Assembly: GCF_014205675.1 (NCBI RefSeq)
Contig: NZ_JACIIX010000002.1
Coordinates: forward strand, 1-64,000
Direction: 5' to 3'
Source of the DNA: Novispirillum itersonii
Lineage (GTDB): Bacteria; Pseudomonadota; Alphaproteobacteria; Rhodospirillales; Rhodospirillaceae
DNA: 64,000 nt
Shown: positions 23,718-31,709 of the stretch, one piece after another
Layout of the letters: each line of letters opens with the position of its first letter
Position numbering within the stretch: the first letter of the stretch is position 1
Notes under the pieces: generated by a model
What the model saw: the letters and a program-made list of their open reading frames with translations, nothing else
Told to the model about the DNA's origin: nothing
Database searches by the model: none
Made by a program: the position numbers and the translations under genes

Positions 23718-24143
23718 ATGACTGCTGTGACCGTCACCCTTCCCCCCGATTATCGCCCGTCTGACGACGAGCCGTTCATGAATGATCTGCAGCGGGAATA
23801 TTTTCGCCAGAAGCTGTTGAGCTGGCGTCAGGAACTGCTGCGGGAATCCGAAGAAACTCTGGAGCATCTTCAGGAAGGTGGCCTGCAGGAGCCGGATCTT
23901 GCTGACCGGGCCTCTGCGGAAATGGACCGGACGCTGGAGCTGCGGACCCGGGACCGCGCCCGCAAGCTGATCTCCAAGATTGATGCGGCGCTGGAACGGC
24001 TGACCAACGGGACCTACGGGTACTGTGAGGAAACCGGCGAGCCGATTACCCTCCGCCGTCTGGAGGCCCGTCCGATCGCCACCCTGTCCATCGAAGCGCA
24101 GGAGCGTCATGAGCGGATGGAGCGGACCCACCGTTCCGATTGA
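23718..24143 (+). CDS. dksA: DksA-type RNA polymerase-binding factor lacking most zinc ligands
   Basis: The 141-residue product has the DksA layout: coiled-coil with YFRQKLLSWRQELLRES and ADRASAEMDRTLELRTRDRA (acidic tip region DLADRAS), then the zinc-finger fold around YGYCEETGEPITLRRLEARP and LSIEAQERHE. Only one of the four cysteines remains (C-x2-T and S-x2-A in place of C-x2-C pairs), a form common in alphaproteobacteria that probably folds without zinc. It binds the polymerase secondary channel and works with ppGpp. Downstream is a strong terminator; it is probably its own transcription unit. Confidence 0.92.
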   Translation: MTAVTVTLPPDYRPSDDEPFMNDLQREYFRQKLLSWRQELLRESEETLEHLQEGGLQEPDLADRASAEMDRTLELRTRDRARKLISKIDAALERLTNGTYGYCEETGEPITLRRLEARPIATLSIEAQERHERMERTHRSD

Positions 24144-24191
24144 GGCCCACCGTTCCGATTGCGGATTGGGTCTGAGACATCCCGGCTGATG

Positions 24192-24228
24192 AAAAACCCC
24201 GGAGCAGGAACACTGCTCCGGGGTTTTT
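24192..24228. terminator. Strong bidirectional terminator
   Basis: A perfect 15-bp stem (AAAAACCCCGGAGCA with TGCTCCGGGGTTTTT) and 7-nt loop, with A-run and T-run on its two sides. It serves dksA and the convergent flaF-like gene. Confidence 0.95.
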
Positions 24229-24256
24229 ATCTTGGGGGGAGGTCCCACCGTACCGG

Positions 24257-24631
24257 TCAGTGAGTCAGGCCATCCTGAATTTTCTGCTCGGTCTTATGGA
24301 GGGCTTCAAGAAGCCCCTCGGCGATCTGCATGTTGATCTCGGCAATCGTTTTCAGGGTATCCGTCGGCTTCCCGCTGAGCATCAGAACGCATTCCGAACT
24401 GACAAAATCAGCAAGGCGGATGATGTTCTCGCGGGTGTTTTCCGGAAAAACGCTGTGGGTGCTCAGGCTCAGGGCCTTAAAAGCCAGCCACAGCTGGAGG
24501 TTATGCTCGACGGCCGCTTTGATGCGGTCGGCATTCTGTGTTTCGTCGGCGGCGTTAATGGCGTCCGCCGCCAGAACCAGCGCCAGCGCTTCCCCTTCGC
24601 GCTCCGCCTTGTAATCGTCCCAGGAGGTCAT
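24257..24631 (-). CDS. Second FlaF-like flagellar regulator
   Basis: This 124-residue protein lines up with the FlaF at 5682-6095: AVEHNLQLWLAFKALSL against AVRLNWRLWTILQADLL, then LADFVSSECVLML against LAAFVDKQTVRFL, then EINMQIAEGL against SINREISRGL. It is therefore a FlaF paralogue away from flbT. It could serve a different flagellin or act at another assembly stage; this is inference. The ATG at 24631 follows GAGGAGAGGGGC, a strong ribosome-binding site, and was preferred to a much longer frame that runs into the flgH region. It lies downstream of the flgH terminator, so it may have its own promoter. Confidence 0.8.
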   Translation of the reverse strand: MTSWDDYKAEREGEALALVLAADAINAADETQNADRIKAAVEHNLQLWLAFKALSLSTHSVFPENTRENIIRLADFVSSECVLMLSGKPTDTLKTIAEINMQIAEGLLEALHKTEQKIQDGLTH

Positions 24632-24762
24632 GCCCCTCTCCTCTTTGTCTGTCGGGACCGCCCGATGGCGGTCAGATGACGGGAGAAGTGTGCGCCTCCG
24701 GGGCGGCGAGGGAAAGGGGTATCCCTCTGATTGGTCTGTTCCGACATGGATGACAGCAAAGA

Positions 24763-24793
24763 AAAGCCCCCGCACCGGAAGGGCGGAGGCTTT
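24763..24793 (-). terminator. Terminator after flgH
   Basis: An 11-bp stem with one mismatch (AAAGCCCCCGC with GCGGAGGCTTT), followed on the minus strand by TTCTTTGCTGTC. It separates flgH from the downstream flaF-like gene. Confidence 0.7.
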
Positions 24794-24818
24794 GGTCTGT
24801 CCGGTGGGGGGCGCGGGA

Positions 24819-25616
24819 TCAGAAGGGGAAGATAATGTCGAAAATCTGCTGACCGTAGCGCGGGGTCTGAACGTCGGAAATGGTGCCGCGTCCGCCATAG
24901 CTGATCCGGGCCTCGGCGATTTTGTCCCAGTCGATGGTGTTGTCGGAGCGGATATCTTCCGGACGGATGACGCCGGTGATCGCCAGTTCACGCAGCTCGG
25001 CGTTGACCCGCACTTCCTGCCGCCCGGCGATGACCAGATTGCCGTTGGGCAGCACCTGAAGAACCACCGCGGCAAGCCGCAGTTTGATGGTTTCTTCGCG
25101 CTTGATGGAGCCGGAACCGGAGTGGGATCCCTTGGAATTGGCCGAGGCGAGGCTGTTCAGGTTGACCCCGTCGGGCAGCACCTTGGCGGCGGAGGCTTCC
25201 AGCCCGAACAGATTGGGGATCCCCATCGATTCGCCGGCGGTGCGGGAGCTGGACGTCGCGTTGTCCAGTTCGGCCTTTTCGCTCTGAATGTTGACGATGA
25301 TGGTCAGGATGTCACCGACCTGACCGGCGCGCTGATCTTTGAAGAAGGCGCGGGCACCGGGGCGCCACAGGCTGTTGGGATTGGGCTGCGACATTTCCGG
25401 CGCGGGCATCGGCAGCGAAACCGGGCGGTAATCGCGCTTCTGGACCGGATTTTCGATGGTGGAGAGCTGGGGGCCGTCACCGACCTCGGACAGGCGTTGC
25501 AGGGTATTGCAGCCGCTGAGGGCCGTGCTCAGACACAGCAGCGCCGCAATCCTGCGGGCGGATGAGCCTGCGCGCCGGGGCGATGGATGGGTCTTCTGTG
25601 CAGTCAGGCGAAACAT
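24819..25616 (-). CDS. flgH: Flagellar L-ring lipoprotein FlgH
   Basis: The 265-residue precursor has a lipoprotein signal (hydrophobic IAALLCLSTALSGC; lipobox LSGC) and the family core SLWRPGARAFFKDQRAGQVG, DILTIIVNIQSEKAELDN, NGNLVIAGRQEVRVN, then TIDWDKIAEARISYGGRG and the end FDIIFPF. FlgH forms the outer-membrane L ring. The ATG at 25616 was chosen because the frame upstream passes through the promoter region. It is expressed from its own sigma-54 promoter at 25661-25676 and ends in its own terminator, unlike the flgFGA genes upstream. Confidence 0.95.
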   Translation of the reverse strand: MFRLTAQKTHPSPRRAGSSARRIAALLCLSTALSGCNTLQRLSEVGDGPQLSTIENPVQKRDYRPVSLPMPAPEMSQPNPNSLWRPGARAFFKDQRAGQVGDILTIIVNIQSEKAELDNATSSSRTAGESMGIPNLFGLEASAAKVLPDGVNLNSLASANSKGSHSGSGSIKREETIKLRLAAVVLQVLPNGNLVIAGRQEVRVNAELRELAITGVIRPEDIRSDNTIDWDKIAEARISYGGRGTISDVQTPRYGQQIFDIIFPF

Positions 25617-25660
25617 GGGGCTTCTCCGGGTGGCCGGTGTGCGCATCTGGTTACAGGATA

Positions 25661-25676
25661 TGCAACCCCCATGCCA
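25661..25676 (-). promoter_or_regulatory. Sigma-54 promoter for flgH
   Basis: TGGCATGGGGGTTGCA followed by T matches TGGCACGN4TTGCW with one mismatch and exact GG-N10-GC spacing. The predicted start lies near 25649, some 33 nt before the flgH ATG. Confidence 0.82.
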
Positions 25677-25775
25677 GAGAATAGGGAATCTTTTTCCCTG
25701 TTTCCTGGGTCAAAAATGCTCTCACACCAAAGCCTGCCTCTGGGGCAGGGGACTCGGTGACGGAGTTTACAGAGA

Positions 25776-26849
25776 TCAGCGTGCCGCAGCCACCTGTCCT
25801 AACGGGGTGACGCGCACCTGATGCGGTCCGGTAACAATGCCACTGATCACTTTGTTGCTTTGCAGGTTGCGGATCTGCACCACATCGCCGATCCCGCCGG
25901 GATCCAGGGCAATGCCATTGGCGCTGAGACGCATGTAGGGCGTGATCAATTCCATGGTCACCGGTTGGCCTTTGGTGACGACAACAGTCCGCTCAACATC
26001 CTGTAGCATCAGTTGTTCACCAGCCTTCAGCGGGCGTTTGGCGGTCTGGCCGATCAGGCGTTCCGGATCAAGGACGGTGCCGTCGCGCAGATCGGTGCTG
26101 CGCATCTTGGTCCATTGAATATCCTGCACCTGAATCACGTCTTTCCGGCCAAGGGCACGGGACAGAACCGGCACGGTAACGGTGTCGATGGTGCGGCCGG
26201 TCAGGCGCAGCTTCTTGGTGTCGCCATTGCCGCTGCCGGTCTGGACCAGAGCGGTGAAGCGGCCAGAACGCCGGTCGTAGTTGGCGTCGAGCACGGCAAT
26301 ATTGCCCATCTCCCCGGCGGCGATCGTGGCGGTCTGGAGGCCGGAGCCCAGCTCCACCTCCGCCTCTTCAGACATGCCACGGGTGATCAGATCCTGCCGC
26401 AGGGCGGCAATAATTTCAGTGCTGCCGATGGTGGTGGTTTCCCGGGTCAGCACGGCGTTGTCGTTGGGCTGTGTCGGGGTCCAGATCAGCCCGAACTTAT
26501 TGGCAATCGCCTGAAGGCGCACGGCATCCAGAACAATCGGGCTGCCGACCAGAGGGGCCCCCATGACGGCTTCCTGCTCCTGCGGCAGGGCTTTGCCGCT
26601 GGAAGACTGGAACAGATCGCCGAGTCGGACCACATCCCCCGAAATCGCGGCGGTCCGGCGCAGGGTCACCACCGGCGAGGCGGTGGCATCCAGCTCCCGG
26701 TAGGCCGTTCCCTGAAGAACCTGCGGCACGCTGACCCCCACCGGCGCTGCGGCGGCAACCGGAGATCCTGCGGCCATGGCGGTACCGCCCAGCGGGGCGG
26801 TCAGGGCCAGGGAAAGCAGAACGATGCGGGAGGCACGGAGGGAGATCAT
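25776..26849 (-). CDS. flgA: Flagella basal body P-ring formation protein FlgA
   Basis: The 357-residue precursor has a signal peptide (IVLLSLALTAPLGGTAMAA) and a C-terminal SAF/FlgA region: VPVLSRALGRKDVIQVQDIQ, RLIGQTAKRPLKAGEQLMLQ and the end GDVVQIRNLQSNKVISGIV. FlgA is a periplasmic chaperone for P-ring assembly. It is longer than the E. coli protein (219) because of an N-terminal domain (residues 35-200) with GDVVRLGDLF, also seen in other alphaproteobacteria. It is third in flgF-flgG-flgA, 48 nt after flgG. Confidence 0.92.
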   Translation of the reverse strand: MISLRASRIVLLSLALTAPLGGTAMAAGSPVAAAAPVGVSVPQVLQGTAYRELDATASPVVTLRRTAAISGDVVRLGDLFQSSSGKALPQEQEAVMGAPLVGSPIVLDAVRLQAIANKFGLIWTPTQPNDNAVLTRETTTIGSTEIIAALRQDLITRGMSEEAEVELGSGLQTATIAAGEMGNIAVLDANYDRRSGRFTALVQTGSGNGDTKKLRLTGRTIDTVTVPVLSRALGRKDVIQVQDIQWTKMRSTDLRDGTVLDPERLIGQTAKRPLKAGEQLMLQDVERTVVVTKGQPVTMELITPYMRLSANGIALDPGGIGDVVQIRNLQSNKVISGIVTGPHQVRVTPLGQVAAAR

Positions 26850-26897
26850 GATCGGGGACTCCGGTTTCAGGGAGGGGCGCCGTCGGTTGGAAAGCCT

Positions 26898-27683
26898 TTA
26901 CTTCACCTGATTGAGGGTTGCCATCATTTCGTCGGAGCTTTTGATGACCTTGGAGTTCATTTCGTAGGCGCGCTGAGCGGAGATCAGCTCGGTAATTTCT
27001 GCCACCACGTTGACGTTGGAGGTCTCAAGGAAGCCCTGCAACACGGTGCCGAATCCGGCGCTGCTGGGGGTGGCGGTCACCGGGGCGCCGGAGGCCGGGG
27101 TTTCGATCAGCAGGTTCTGCCCGATCGCCTCAAGGCCCGCTTCGTTGGCGAAGGTGGCAAGCTGCAACTGGCCGACGTTCTGGGTGTTGACCTGACCGTC
27201 CAGCTTGACCAGCACTTCGCCGGAGGCGTTGACGGTGACCTGAACGGCGTTCTGCGGGATGGTGATCCCCGGCTGCACCGGATAGCCGTCATGGGTGACG
27301 ATCTGACCTTCCGGGCTGAGCTGGAACGAGCCGTCACGGGTGTAGGCGGTGGTGCCGTCCGGGCGCTGGATCTGGAAGTACCCCTTGCCCTGAATGGCGA
27401 TATCCAGCGGATTCTCGGTGGAGGTCATGCTGCCCTGCTCGCTGATGCGGTAGACAGCGTTGGTCTTCACGCCAAGGCCCAGCTGCACACCGGCCGGAAC
27501 GATGTTGCCGTTGTCGGCGGAGGTCGACCCCGGACGGCGGATGTTCTGGTACAGCAGATCGCTGAACTCCGCCCGACGCCGTGCGTAGGCGGTGGTGTTC
27601 ATGTTGGCGATGTTGTTGGAAATCACTTCCACGTTGGTCTGCTGGGCCAGCATGCCGGAGGCGCCGATGTTCAGGGACCGCAT
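26898..27683 (-). CDS. flgG: Distal rod protein FlgG
   Basis: The 261-residue product has the rod motifs MRSLNIGASGMLAQQTNVEV and ISNNIANMNTTAYARRRAEF at the N-terminus, YFQIQRPDGTTAYTRDGSF in the middle, and the C-terminal LETSNVNVVAEITELISAQR followed by AYEMNSKVIKSSDEM. Length equals that of E. coli FlgG (260). It builds the distal rod. The gene follows flgF by 78 nt and shares its sigma-54 promoter. Confidence 0.97.
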   Translation of the reverse strand: MRSLNIGASGMLAQQTNVEVISNNIANMNTTAYARRRAEFSDLLYQNIRRPGSTSADNGNIVPAGVQLGLGVKTNAVYRISEQGSMTSTENPLDIAIQGKGYFQIQRPDGTTAYTRDGSFQLSPEGQIVTHDGYPVQPGITIPQNAVQVTVNASGEVLVKLDGQVNTQNVGQLQLATFANEAGLEAIGQNLLIETPASGAPVTATPSSAGFGTVLQGFLETSNVNVVAEITELISAQRAYEMNSKVIKSSDEMMATLNQVK

Positions 27684-27761
27684 GGTTATCTTCCTTATCT
27701 GGGGCCGGTCTCCGCTGACGGGGACCGCATCTTAAATCCTGGGGTGGAAAACGCTGCCGGA

Positions 27762-28508
27762 TCAGGCGGACCGGCGCGTCCAGATATCAATGGTCTTGCG
27801 GATGCGCTCATCCTCGCGGTCGAGGATATTCTGGGTCTGCTGGTAAGACCGCTGCACATCAATCATCCGGGTCATTTCCACGACTCCGTTGACGTTGGAG
27901 CTTTCAAGGAAGCCCTGGGCGACACGGGCGGTGGCGGCGGGCTGGGCAGTCTGGTCGGTGTTGGCTTCCCACAGCGAGGAGCCGACACGGCGCAGGGCCT
28001 GCGGATTGTCGAACCGCACGACCTTCAGTTTGGCGATCGCGCCGTTTTCGGTGCTGACGGTACCGGTTTCAGAGACGGTGAACTGCGATTCGTTGGGGGC
28101 GATGAAGATCGGGGTGCCGTTTTCCGACAGCACCGGCGCGCCATCGCGGGTCACCAGTTTGCCCTGATCATCCAGAGTAAAGCCGCCAGCCCGGGTGTAC
28201 TTCTCGCCGCCGAAGGCTTCCACCGCGAAGAAGGTGTCCGCATCCTGAAGGGCCACGTCCATGCTGTTGCCAGTGGTCTTCTGCGGGCCGGGCGTCAGGT
28301 CATTGACCTGCCCCATGTCCTGCACGAACCGCACCTGATCGCGGAAGGCGGAGTCCGTATTGGGGGTGCGCACCAGATAATCGGTGAACATCATGTCCTG
28401 CCCACGGTAGCCCGTGGTGTTCATGTTCGCCAGATTGTTCGCAATGGTATCCATGCGCCGCCACAGGGCGGTCTGACGGGACAGTGCGATGTATCCGGTA
28501 TTTTCCAT
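27762..28508 (-). CDS. flgF: Proximal rod protein FlgF
   Basis: The 248-residue product starts MENTGYIALSRQTALWRRMD, followed by TIANNLANMNTTGYRGQ, the FlgF form of the rod motif, and ends with ESSNVNGVVEMTRMIDVQRS. It is a component of the proximal rod. It is the first gene of flgF-flgG-flgA. The start at 28508 lies about 55 nt after a near-consensus sigma-54 promoter. Confidence 0.95.
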   Translation of the reverse strand: MENTGYIALSRQTALWRRMDTIANNLANMNTTGYRGQDMMFTDYLVRTPNTDSAFRDQVRFVQDMGQVNDLTPGPQKTTGNSMDVALQDADTFFAVEAFGGEKYTRAGGFTLDDQGKLVTRDGAPVLSENGTPIFIAPNESQFTVSETGTVSTENGAIAKLKVVRFDNPQALRRVGSSLWEANTDQTAQPAATARVAQGFLESSNVNGVVEMTRMIDVQRSYQQTQNILDREDERIRKTIDIWTRRSA

Positions 28509-28574
28509 GGCGCAGGTCCATCCAGGATCGGTTAACTGGTGTCACCCCGGGGGGGATGATGTGCTGAAACCTAA

Positions 28575-28590
28575 AGCAGATCGCGTGCCA
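28575..28590 (-). promoter_or_regulatory. Sigma-54 promoter for flgF-flgG-flgA
   Basis: TGGCACGCGATCTGCT on the minus strand differs from TGGCACGN4TTGCW at one base and has exact GG-N10-GC spacing. The remaining gap to fliL (28591-28937) contains an AT-rich stretch near 28591-28636; no gene and no clear plus-strand sigma-54 site were found there. Confidence 0.85.
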
Positions 28591-28937
28591 GGTTTTATAA
28601 AACTCAATAAAAACAATACAATAAAGAATTCTTCTCATCCCGGATCATCGCCGGGCCCTGTCTCTGGCGGTCTGTGGCGGGATGCGCAGGAAGGCGGTGG
28701 GAAGGTTTTGCCGGGTGGCGGCTCTAACCCATTCTTAACAGTTGATGTCTACTGTGGGCTCACGACGTCCGGGGCACCGGGCTCTGTCCGTGTGTGCTCC
28801 GCTTGCGTGCGTATGGGATCAGCGTGATCCTGCCGCCCGGAGCGCCGGACTGAAACGCACTGCCGAAACGGTTTCCGGCCCCGTCTGATCTGTGGGGACA
28901 GGGGCCGCGACACAGACAGACATTCTCGGGGATCAGC

Positions 28938-29504
28938 ATGGCTGAAGATCTTGAAGAAGACTACGACGACGACGACGACGACGATGGCGGTGGCCACGCC
29001 GGCGGCGGCGCGGGCAAAAAGAAAAAGATGCTGATCCTGATCGTGCTGCCGGTCCTGTTGCTGGTCGGCGGTCTGGCCGGGGCTTTCTTCGCCGGGCTTC
29101 TTGATCCGCTGCTGGGGGGCAAAAAGCAGGAGGCCGCCGTTGAGGCTGAGGCTCCGAAGCCGTCGGCCGGTGCTGGCCAGACGCCGAGTCAGGTGCAGGG
29201 AACGATCTTCTATGATCTTCCGGAGATGCTGGTTGATATCAACGGGCAGGGCCGGAAGCGGACGTTCCTGAAAATCCGCGTCAGTCTGGAACTGTCCAAC
29301 GGCGGTGATGTCCCGGCGGTGGAAGCGGTGATGCCGCGCATCATCGATAACTTTCAGATTTATCTGCGGGAACTGCGGCTGGAAGATCTTCAGGGCGCGG
29401 CGGGGATTTACCGCCTGCGGGAAGAGCTTCTGGTGCGGGTGAACGCGGCGGTACGTCCGGCGAAAGTCAACGACGTGCTGTTTAAGGAAATGCTGATCCA
29501 GTAA
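28938..29504 (+). CDS. fliL: Flagellar basal body-associated protein FliL
   Basis: The 188-residue protein has a cytoplasmic N-terminus with seven successive Asp and a Gly/His stretch, KKKK before a transmembrane segment (about residues 31-53, ILIVLPVLLLVGGLAGAFFA), and a periplasmic FliL domain with FYDLPEMLVDIN, TFLKIRVSLELS and the end VLFKEMLIQ. FliL forms a ring around the stator and supports torque. The poly-Asp tract is encoded by GAC repeats that could vary in length. The gene starts a plus-strand row continued by fliM. Confidence 0.93.
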   Translation: MAEDLEEDYDDDDDDDGGGHAGGGAGKKKKMLILIVLPVLLLVGGLAGAFFAGLLDPLLGGKKQEAAVEAEAPKPSAGAGQTPSQVQGTIFYDLPEMLVDINGQGRKRTFLKIRVSLELSNGGDVPAVEAVMPRIIDNFQIYLRELRLEDLQGAAGIYRLREELLVRVNAAVRPAKVNDVLFKEMLIQ

Positions 29505-29577
29505 CCCGGACCGCCCGTCCCGGACCTGCACAGGGGCCGGGGTGGATGGCGGGGTACCGGATGACGAGGGTGAAACG

Positions 29578-30792
29578 ATGGTAACGCCACAGGACGCATC
29601 CAGAACCGCGGAAGACGAAGAAGCGTTGATGCGCGAATGGGAAGCCATGGCCGGAGGCGGCAATGGCGCCGCCCCTGCGCCCGCAGCTGCGGGCGGCGAT
29701 GGGGATGGGGGCGATATCGACGACGCCGATGCGATGGCTGCCGAATGGGAAGCCATGCTGGGCGGCGGTGGTGGTGGCGGCGTTGAAGAGTTCGCGGACT
29801 TCCCGTCTCCGTCCTCTTCGGGCCGGGAAAGCACCCGTGTGCTGAATCAGGATGAAATCGACAGCCTGCTTGGCTTCGATGACTCTGATGATGAGCGCTA
29901 CGAGAAAACCGGGATCCAGTCGATCCTGAACTCGGCACTGGTGTCGTATGAACGCCTGCCGATGCTGGAAGTCGTGTTCGACCGTCTGGTCCGCATGATG
30001 TCCACGTCACTGCGTAACTTCACCTCCGATAACGTCGAAGTGTCCCTCGACAATATTTATAACCTGCGCTTCGGCGACTATCTGAACTCCATCCCGCTTC
30101 CGGCGATGCTGACGGTGTTCAAGGCCGAGGAGTGGGACAACTATGGTCTGATGACCGTCGACAGCGCCCTGATCTACTCGATCGTGGACGTGTTGCTTGG
30201 CGGGCGCCGCGGTACGGCGGCGATGCGCGTTGAAGGGCGCCCCTACACCACGATTGAACGCAATCTGGTGGAGCGGATGATCCATGTGGTGCTGGCCGAT
30301 CTGTCGGCTGCCTTCGATCCGCTGTCGCCGGTGACCTTCCGTTTCGACCGTCTGGAAACCAATCCCCGTTTTGCCACCATCTCCCGTCCCTCCAATGCCG
30401 CGATTGTCGCCAAGCTGCGAATCGACATGGAAGACCGGGGTGGACGTCTTGAGCTGTTGTTGCCCTATGCCACCCTTGAACCGGTCCGCGAGCTTCTGCT
30501 CCAGATGTTCATGGGGGAAAAATTCGGCCGCGACTCGATCTGGGAAACCCACCTTGCGGAAGAGATGTGGTTTACCGAGGTCGAGATGGAGGCGGTGCTG
30601 GATGAGCAGATCCTGCCGCTGAAGGATATCCTCAACCTTCAGATCGGTTCCCGGATCATGCTGAATGCCAGCCCGAATTCCCCGGTGGAACTGCGGTGCG
30701 GCGATGTCCCGCTGTTCATGGGGCAGATGGGGCGTAAGGGGAACCATATTTCCATCCGCGTTGATAACAAGATCAAGCGGCAGAAGGGCTGA
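29578..30792 (+). CDS. fliM: Flagellar motor switch protein FliM with an N-terminal extension
   Basis: The 404-residue product has the CheY-binding peptide LNQDEIDSLLGF at residues 89-100, the middle domain beginning RLVRMMSTSLRNFTSDNVEV, and the C-terminal FliN-like domain with GDVPLFMGQMGRKGNHISI. FliM forms the C ring and receives CheY-P. In E. coli the CheY-binding peptide is at the very N-terminus; here about 85 residues rich in Gly, Ala, Asp and Glu precede it, with two EWEAM repeats. The ATG at 29578 follows GAGGGTG and was preferred to an upstream start. The next gene follows after 4 nt. Confidence 0.94.
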   Translation: MVTPQDASRTAEDEEALMREWEAMAGGGNGAAPAPAAAGGDGDGGDIDDADAMAAEWEAMLGGGGGGGVEEFADFPSPSSSGRESTRVLNQDEIDSLLGFDDSDDERYEKTGIQSILNSALVSYERLPMLEVVFDRLVRMMSTSLRNFTSDNVEVSLDNIYNLRFGDYLNSIPLPAMLTVFKAEEWDNYGLMTVDSALIYSIVDVLLGGRRGTAAMRVEGRPYTTIERNLVERMIHVVLADLSAAFDPLSPVTFRFDRLETNPRFATISRPSNAAIVAKLRIDMEDRGGRLELLLPYATLEPVRELLLQMFMGEKFGRDSIWETHLAEEMWFTEVEMEAVLDEQILPLKDILNLQIGSRIMLNASPNSPVELRCGDVPLFMGQMGRKGNHISIRVDNKIKRQKG

Positions 30793-30796
30793 TGCC

Positions 30797-31624
30797 ATGA
30801 CCATTTCGCTCATCCTTGATGTCGTTGTGGTGGCGTTGCTGGTGCCGACGATTGTTTTCGCCGTCATCCTGAACAGCCGCCTGTCTGCCCTGCGTAAAAA
30901 CCGCGAGGAACTGGGGCGGCTGATTGCTGCCTTCAATGAAGCGACCCTGCGGGCTGAAAGCGGGATTCCCCGTCTGCGCAAAGCCAGCGAGGAAGCGTCC
31001 AAGGCCTTGCAGGAACGCGTGGAGCGGGCGCAGCTGCTCCGGGATGATCTGGCGTTCATGGTGGAGCGTGCCGGTCAGGCCGCTGACCGCCTTGAAGGCG
31101 CGGTGCGGACCGCCCGGGATAACGGGCCGGTCAGCACCGGTGCCGCGCCGTCGGTTGCCACAGTTCCTCCGGCAGCCAGCGCTGGCCGGGCGGTGACGCC
31201 GCCGGCGTTCATGGATGTTGAAAGTGCTGCGGCCGCTGCCGAGCGGGTGGCGATGGAGGCTGTTGCCGCTGCGACCAAGGCCGCTGCTGCTGAAGTGCCG
31301 CTGACAGCCGCGCCGGACATGCGTCCGCGGCCGTCGGCGATGTCGGGGGCGGCTCCGTCTGCCGCTTCGCGTCCTGCGGCTCCGCCTCGCCCTGTGGCAA
31401 CCCGTCCGGCGGCTCCGGCCCCGGCCCGCCCTGCGACGGCTGCTCCCGTGGCTCCGCGTCCGTCGCGTCCCGCCTCTGCGGCGCTGGGGGCGTCTTCGCT
31501 GGGGGCGGCTTTGGCGTCTGAAACGCCTTCAGCCGGGGCTTCGCCCTCGAAGCAGGGTTTCGGTGATGACGAGCGGTCTGAGGCAGAGCGGGAATTGCTG
31601 CGGGCCTTGCAGTCGGCGCGGTGA
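30797..31624 (+). CDS. DUF6468-type membrane-anchored protein of the flagellar motor locus
   Basis: The 275-residue protein has one N-terminal transmembrane segment (about residues 3-24, ISLILDVVVVALLVPTIVFA), a cytoplasmic coiled-coil with NSRLSALRKNREELGRLIAA and SGIPRLRKASEEASKAL, and a long Ala/Pro-rich tail (about 115-240) with a short charged end. The first 100 residues match the DUF6468 pattern found next to fliM in alphaproteobacteria. Its job is unknown; the layout suggests a factor at the cytoplasmic face of the motor. It lies 4 nt after fliM, so translational coupling is likely. Confidence 0.75.
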   Translation: MTISLILDVVVVALLVPTIVFAVILNSRLSALRKNREELGRLIAAFNEATLRAESGIPRLRKASEEASKALQERVERAQLLRDDLAFMVERAGQAADRLEGAVRTARDNGPVSTGAAPSVATVPPAASAGRAVTPPAFMDVESAAAAAERVAMEAVAAATKAAAAEVPLTAAPDMRPRPSAMSGAAPSAASRPAAPPRPVATRPAAPAPARPATAAPVAPRPSRPASAALGASSLGAALASETPSAGASPSKQGFGDDERSEAERELLRALQSAR

Positions 31625-31709
31625 AGGATAAAGTGTGCCACCCGGGCGCTGCGCAGAATGGCATTCCCCGGGCGGTGTGGTAGACAGGGTTTCCTGACAG
31701 GACGCAAGA

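Noticed and set aside
26013-28535. Very long open frame on the plus strand opposite flgA, flgG and flgF
   Set aside because: It is an antisense shadow of GC-rich codons: the translation is Gly/His/Arg/Gln-rich with no family pattern, and flgA, flgG and flgF are certain on the other strand.
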